The translations under genes were made by a program, and so were the position numbers. From Catenaria anguillulae PL171 (lineage: Eukaryota > Blastocladiomycota > Blastocladiomycetes > Blastocladiales > Catenariaceae): a stretch of DNA of 36,927 nt. Each line of letters starts with the position of its first letter. The first letter of the stretch is position 1. The notes beneath the pieces are model-generated. The model searched no databases. It saw nothing but the letters and a program-made list of their open reading frames with translations, and had not been told where the DNA came from. The DNA lies in NCBI GenBank assembly GCA_002102555.1, contig MCFL01000231.1, positions 1-36,927 of the forward strand, given 5' to 3'. Positions 33,816 to 36,927 of the stretch are shown here, in pieces.

Positions 33816-36800
33816 TCAACTCCTGGGCTCTGCCGCCAGACTTTTCGCATACGCCACCTCCTCATCCAACACCTTGTACCTCCGCACATACGCCATGATC
33901 TCGGGCACGGGCTCCAAGTTGTACCAGCACTGGTCCTGGAACTCTTGCCACTCGAGCACGTGCTGTGCCATCTTGTGGCACCGGGTAAAGTGCACCATGC
34001 CATTGTCCATGTGTGTCTTTGTCACCGTGTCGACAAACACGAGGTCGGTTTGGAGCAGGCCCGGGAACGGGATCAGGGGCGGGTCGGCGGTGCGGAGCTC
34101 TTTGCGCAAGGATTTGTGGTTAAGGTCGGGCGAGACGCGGGCTGTGAGGGTGTCGAGAAGCTTGAGGGACTTGCGCGGAACGAGCTAGGTTGCGTATGTG
34201 TGTGAGCGAATTTATGTGTGGAATACGGTGAGAATGGGCTGGTTGGGAGCGCAAATATCCGTAACGTCGACACGTACGCCTTTGGTTTTTCTCAACCGGT
34301 GTACTGCACTTGATGCGAGCGCAGCAAGCACCTCCTTGAGCCCGTTGAAGTTGTTGAGCTTGGCGAGTTCCTACGCATTTCCGCCGAGTCAGTTTCAATG
34401 TGCCACGACACGCTGGGCTCAGAATCCCCAACGCACCGAAGCCAACACGATAAACCGCTCAAACACGGCCGCTCGCGACTTGACGTCGCGCACGCTGACA
34501 ATCTCGGACACGACCCATTGGACCACATGATTGGACCACCGCGTCATGCGCATGAGCGTCGGGGCGGCCTGGTCCTTGTCCTTTTGCAGCCACTTGAGTC
34601 CCACAAGCTCCATGGGCTACACCGCAATTTTGCTCATGCCAGTAAGTCATCACGCGGTTGAACAATTGTGACAGGGGTCACACGTACTGAAATGGCTCGA
34701 AACATGTCTGCCTCCATGAGCGTCAATTGCCTAGCCACCTCTACCATCTCCAAATCCGCAACTTGATCACCACGCCCAATGTCCCGCCACCTGCACCTCC
34801 ATCCGCACCCATGCCAGCCCCCGATCCACCCGCGCCGCCTGCGCCGCCCGCAATCGCACCCGACATTGACCCGCGCCGGACGGATCCGCGCGACGACAAC
34901 CACGACGGCGTGGTGAGCGCAGCAAGCGTCGATCCCGTCGACGTCGACCCACCGTCGTCCACACCCGCGCTCTCTGGGCCCGTGGACGATGCCAGTGTCG
35001 ATGCAGATGCGCTCGTCACAAGCACACCCGCGGGGCCACCCGTAGCGCCACTCGACAAGACCATGCCGCCGCCGCCACCAGCGGTCGCCGCAGTTGATGC
35101 TGCCGTGGGCGCAGCACGTCGCAGGTACTTTGGTATAATGGGTTTGGGCGGATCGGGCACCGAGCCGCTTCCCGATCCGCCTCCGCTGGCGGCGCCGCCA
35201 GGATCAGGTGAGGGATGCGCGTCTTTTGGTCGCGGGCGACTTTGGCAGGCCCGCGGCAGCGTCAAAGTCCCAGGGCGAGATGAGCCGTGTTTGGACGAGC
35301 TCTTCGATGCGCGGGACAACGGCCGCTTGGTCGTCGGGCGTGAGCCGGTCGTGTAAAACGCCATGGCGCGTTTGAGCAGAGAGTTGTTGCTGGTGGAGAC
35401 AATCCGTCGGGCGCGTGAGTCGGGAAGAAAGGGGAATGGAGTGGAGAAACACAGGCTGGGAAATGTACCTGGCGAAATCGGGCCAGTAGCGGCTCATCCA
35501 GTCGTGCAACAGGTCGCCGATTCGTAGTACTATGGCCGAGTTGCCTGGCATGTAGGCTGCCTCGAGCTTGTCGAGAAACTGGTCGGGCGTCATAAACTCG
35601 CGGAACGTAAGTAAGAATGTGGCGCGGAACGGATAATCTACACATGTACGCTCGTGAGGTTTGAACAACCAAAGCAAACGCAACTCGGAAGGACGGGGAG
35701 CGTACCAACAGGATGGCCAACCACGAGCCTTTCGACCAATTTCTCGGGCACAGCCGCCTTGATTGTGCGCTCGCCAGATACGCCCGCAGGTCCAAAACAC
35801 AATGAGCCCCTGATTCACGTCGCGATCGTCTGCCGCGGCTTGTACAGGCCTCGTTTTCCCGCAGCATGTGCCGGTACAGATCCTCGCGCAGTGTGGGCAG
35901 CGACCGGCGTAGGGCTTCGAGATCGCGCTCGAGCTGCGAGTTGGACTGTTCGGCGAGTCTGAGCTTGTCCGCGAGTTGCAGGTTGGCGGCTTCGAGAGCG
36001 GCGAGCTGGCCAATGTGTTCATCTTCAGTACACGCACCGAGTGCTGGGGGAGTGTCTACATGTGTGCCGGTCGACATGGACCCGTCGGCGGTAGCCATGG
36101 TTGGTGTTGGCGGAACCGACTCGCCCGCGCCTCCGCCACCAGGTAAATCCAAGGGGCCGACGACTGATTTCAGGCTCTTGAGTGACATTTGCCGCTGCAG
36201 CTCGTGCATATGCCGCGCTTGCGACTGCTTGAGCTGTGAGATTTCCTTGCGGTGCGCATCAGCCAACTGGGCAAGTTGATTGTGCAATGCGGCGTCCTTT
36301 GCCTCCAAATCACGCTCGAGGGCGCGCACGTGCCGGCGCAACGTGGCTGCCGTGAGCGACAAGTGCTCGTTTTCTTCGAGCAGATATTGCAGCTGCGTGG
36401 CCTTGCTTGCTCGCCCATCACCGTCTGCGTCAGCCGCATCGTTAAAGGAAGTTGTGGTTGCTGTGGATGCGGCAGACGAGTAGAGCGAATCGCGAATGGC
36501 GCTCCTTGCGGCTGACTCGAATCCGGTCGCGGAATGCGCCAGTGCAACGACCAGGTCGTGTAGCTGGCCGACATCTGTTGGCAACGCCGCGCACAGGACT
36601 GTGCGTGCGGGCGAATCGGGCGAGAGATCGAGTGGCGGGTTGGATGCAAAGTGCTGGCGGTACGCCAGGCGTATGGGTTCCGAGTCGATCAGTCGTAGGG
36701 CGAGTGACCTGCCGAGTTGCGCGGGTGAAAGGGCAGGGATCCTGCGCCGAGCAAGAGGGAGACAGATGTGGCGTGATTGAGTTGCGTGGCAAGATGCAAG

Positions 36801-36927
36801 GGCGTGTTGCCGCGCGAGTCGGTGGCGTGAATGAGTTTGGGGAATGTAGGGAGGAGAAGGCGGAGGCAAGGGTCGTGCCCGAGAAGGGCGGCAATGTGGA
36901 GCGGTGACTTTCCGTCGTGAGTTGACC
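33816..36927 (-). CDS. Ras guanine-nucleotide exchange factor with ankyrin repeats and coiled coil (5' end outside window)
   Basis: Read 5' to 3' on the minus strand. The edge (36927 to about 36745) encodes two ankyrin repeats (DGKSPLHIAALLGHDPCLRLLL, DSRGNTPLHLATQLNHATSVSLLLGAG). A long coiled coil follows to 35878 (LQYLLEENEHLSLTAATLRRHVRALERD, LEAANLQLADKLRLAEQ). Exon 35809-35706 (GERTIKAAVPEKLVERLV) plus the exon from 35637 (DYPFRATFLLTFREFMTPDQFL) form the RasGEF_N motif. A Gly/Ser-rich linker with PPKPIIPKYLRR follows, then the catalytic CDC25 domain: VARQLTLMEADMFRAIS (to 34688), 34616-34437 (PMELVGLKW, VVQWVVSEIV, RAAVFERFIVLAS), 34370-34278 (AKLNNFNGLKEVL) and 34184-33816 (GLLQTDLVFVDTV, ending EPRS). 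It would load GTP onto a Ras-family GTPase at a membrane. Three joins are unresolved: ankyrin to coiled coil near 36735, and both ends of the Gly-rich linker (about 35200-35480 and 34750-34790). Each may be an unseen intron or a base error. Confidence 0.88.

Overview
The window is nuclear DNA of a zoosporic (flagellated) fungus. Genes are compact, mostly multi-exonic with introns of about 66-98 bases, and encode ordinary opisthokont/fungal proteins: Cdc48, a Nup155/170 nucleoporin, Derlin, a heterotrimeric G-alpha, a cyclin and a RasGEF. Two adjacent genes encode flagellar doublet-microtubule proteins (a PGYTGF-repeat CIMIP2/FAM166-like protein and a PGP-repeat SHIPPO/ODF3-like protein), so the organism must build a flagellum. 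The GC-rich sequence and GTACGT-type splice donors would fit Blastocladiomycota (Allomyces/Catenaria/Blastocladiella relatives), but that placement is inference; a chytrid is the alternative.

Layout, left to right: end of an unrecognised gene with a C-terminal membrane segment (about 241-844, weak); a four-exon secreted, probably GPI-anchored protein (1581-2878, +); Nup155/170 (3061-7633, -); a guanylate-binding-protein-like large GTPase ending in a CaaX box (8128-10547, +); G-alpha (10986-12355, -); a polytopic membrane protein with a TLC-like motif (13135-14243, +); a long cyclin (15401-17626, -); about 4 kb with no gene I can support; Derlin with a Cdc48-binding SHP-like tail (21649-22541, -); a seven-transmembrane protein (23723-24946, -); the divergent flagellar pair (25612-26783, - and 27680-28828, +); CDC48 (30036-32771, +); a doubtful small ORF (33207-33560, -); and a RasGEF with coiled coil and ankyrin repeats (33816 to beyond the right edge, -).

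Functional themes: ER-associated degradation (Derlin and Cdc48, with a visible Cdc48-docking motif on Derlin), signalling (G-alpha, a 7TM protein, RasGEF) and the flagellum (two microtubule inner proteins sharing one promoter region that holds an RFX X-box-like site). I saw no tRNA, rRNA, CRISPR array, transposon or virus-derived element. The most unusual sequence-level signal is the splice-donor preference: of 29 introns fixed by conserved protein reading frames, 20 begin GTAC, none begins GTAAGT, and one in the G-alpha gene appears to be GC-AG.
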